This document shows positions 5,658-6,380 of a stretch of 6,380 nucleotides of DNA, piece after piece. Origin of the DNA: Lentisphaeria bacterium (lineage in GTDB: Bacteria > Verrucomicrobiota > Lentisphaeria > Victivallales > UBA1829). Within the stretch, counting starts at the first letter, position 1. Each line of letters opens with the position of its first letter. The notes beneath the pieces are model-generated. The model was given only the letters and a program-made list of their open reading frames with translations, searched no databases and had not been told where the DNA came from. A program made the translations under genes and the position numbers. Location of the stretch: assembly GCA_019408975.1 (NCBI GenBank), contig DXVA01000259.1:1-6380 (forward strand), read 5' to 3'.

Positions 5658-6308
5658 ATGACGAAAGATGACATCAAACGCCGGATATCGGTATTTATTT
5701 TCGGGCTGGGGCTCAGCGGATTCGGTGTGGCTATGACAACCCAGGCGGGACTCGGAACCACGCCGATTTCCAGTCTGCCCTATGTCCTGACTTTTCTCAT
5801 GCCCCTCAGCCTCGGGATGCTGACTCTGCTCCTGAATATCTTCCTTGTCTTCGGGCAGGTGCTTCTGCTCGGCAGGGATTTCCGCAGGATACAATATCTC
5901 CAGATAGCCGCCACCGGGGTGTTCGGCTTCTTCATTGACCTCGGCATGTTTGTTCTTGAACCGCTCCGGACCGGCAACTATCTGTTGCAGCTGATCATGC
6001 TTTTCTGCGGCTGTGCAATACTCGGACTCGGCATCAGCTGCCAGTTGACCGCCAACGTCATGTTCATTCCCGGAGAGGGTTTCGTGAAAGCGCTCTCCGC
6101 CAAACTCAAAAAAGAGTTCGGTCTCATCAAGATCAGCTTCGATTTTTCGCTTGTCGCCTGCGCCGCGCTTGCGTCATGGGTCTTCATTTCCCACCTTACG
6201 GGTATACGCGAAGGCACCGCAATCGCGACATTTGCCGTCGGATTGTTCGTCAAATTCTTTCTTCCGCGCCTCCGCTTCGTCAAAATGTGGTTCTATGTAA
6301 GAAATTGA
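5658..6308 (+). CDS. YczE/YyaS/YitT-like integral membrane protein (DUF6198-like)
   Basis: The product of 216 residues is very hydrophobic. Membrane segments lie at roughly 10-28, 45-71, 80-101, 107-128, 158-178 and 186-203. A basic cytosolic N-terminus (KDDIKRR) precedes the first helix. The loop after it, QAGLGTTPISSLPY (29-42), is the hallmark I recognise from YczE/YyaS/YitT-type proteins. Other family-like pieces are FGFFIDLGM (89-97), FIPGEGFVKA (136-145), the charged stretch KLKKEFGLIKISFDF (149-163) and GIREGTAIATFAVG (182-195). Family members are bacterial membrane proteins of unknown biochemical role; some are proposed transporters, but no substrate is established to my knowledge. 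The start is ATG 5658 with AGGA upstream; the TTG at 5616 would add 14 residues and overlap the promoter. The gene has its own promoter, diverges from the glutamate dehydrogenase gene, and has no close downstream partner before the window ends. The 72 bases after it hold a T6 run (6344-6349) but no clear terminator. Confidence 0.85.
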   Translation: MTKDDIKRRISVFIFGLGLSGFGVAMTTQAGLGTTPISSLPYVLTFLMPLSLGMLTLLLNIFLVFGQVLLLGRDFRRIQYLQIAATGVFGFFIDLGMFVLEPLRTGNYLLQLIMLFCGCAILGLGISCQLTANVMFIPGEGFVKALSAKLKKEFGLIKISFDFSLVACAALASWVFISHLTGIREGTAIATFAVGLFVKFFLPRLRFVKMWFYVRN

Positions 6309-6380
6309 ACAGAATTCTCTACCTGATTGTTTTCAAACTCTCATTTTTTCTTTGAACACTCTGCAACATTCCCGGTATTC

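Noticed and set aside
6305..6380. A 6-bp inverted repeat (TTCAAA/TTTGAA, 6332-6356) and two TTGAACA copies after the YczE-like gene
   Set aside because: The stem is AT-only apart from one C-G pair and has a 13-base loop, so it is too weak for an intrinsic terminator. The 7-base direct repeat is expected by chance, and the T6 run lies inside the loop rather than after the stem.
1..6380. Mobile elements, CRISPR arrays, tRNA or rRNA genes, prophage or defence-system genes
   Set aside because: I found no transposase, integrase, nuclease, spaced repeat array or cloverleaf-like sequence. The gene set is metabolic and membrane housekeeping, with no evidence for an accessory system.

Overview
The window looks like ordinary chromosomal sequence from a bacterium of moderately high GC content. 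The genes carry housekeeping or membrane functions, with strong G/C preference at third codon positions and AT-rich DNA confined to promoter regions. No phylogenetic marker is present. A roughly 1000-residue glutamate dehydrogenase of the EGGSK type, together with the codon style, makes me think of the Planctomycetes-Verrucomicrobia-Chlamydiae-Lentisphaerae group. That is a low-confidence inference and not something the sequence proves. I see no phage, insertion sequence, CRISPR, tRNA or rRNA.

Layout. (1) Bases 1-888 (+) encode the C-terminal 295 residues of a transketolase whose start lies outside the window. (2) A strong 14-bp hairpin at 915-953 follows the transketolase and sits only 18 bases before the next start codon. 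(3) Bases 972-2375 (+) encode a multi-spanning GT-C/ArnT-like glycosyltransferase. (4) Bases 2376-2515 are a convergent intergenic gap with several small inverted repeats and no textbook oligo-T terminator. (5) Bases 2516-5449 (-) encode a large NAD-type glutamate dehydrogenase of about 977 residues. (6) Bases 5450-5657 are a divergent, AT-rich promoter region. It holds a good -35/-10 pair for the dehydrogenase built from a repeated octamer, a second TATAAT inside the nominal 5' extension of that gene, a short palindrome and a promoter for the rightward gene. (7) Bases 5658-6308 (+) encode a YczE/YyaS/YitT-like (DUF6198-like) membrane protein. (8) Bases 6309-6380 contain no gene that I can recognise.

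The genes do not form an evident single pathway. Transketolase serves the pentose phosphate pathway, the GT-C enzyme probably glycosylates an envelope substrate from a lipid-linked donor, and glutamate dehydrogenase links amino-acid nitrogen to 2-oxoglutarate. The YczE-like protein is an integral membrane protein of unknown function. The main points added by close reading are start-site choices: ATG at 5449 rather than an upstream GTG at 5515, and ATG at 5658 rather than an upstream TTG at 5616. The other additions are the promoter architecture between these two genes and a hairpin that could couple or insulate the transketolase and glycosyltransferase genes. I did not find a convincing undescribed system here.
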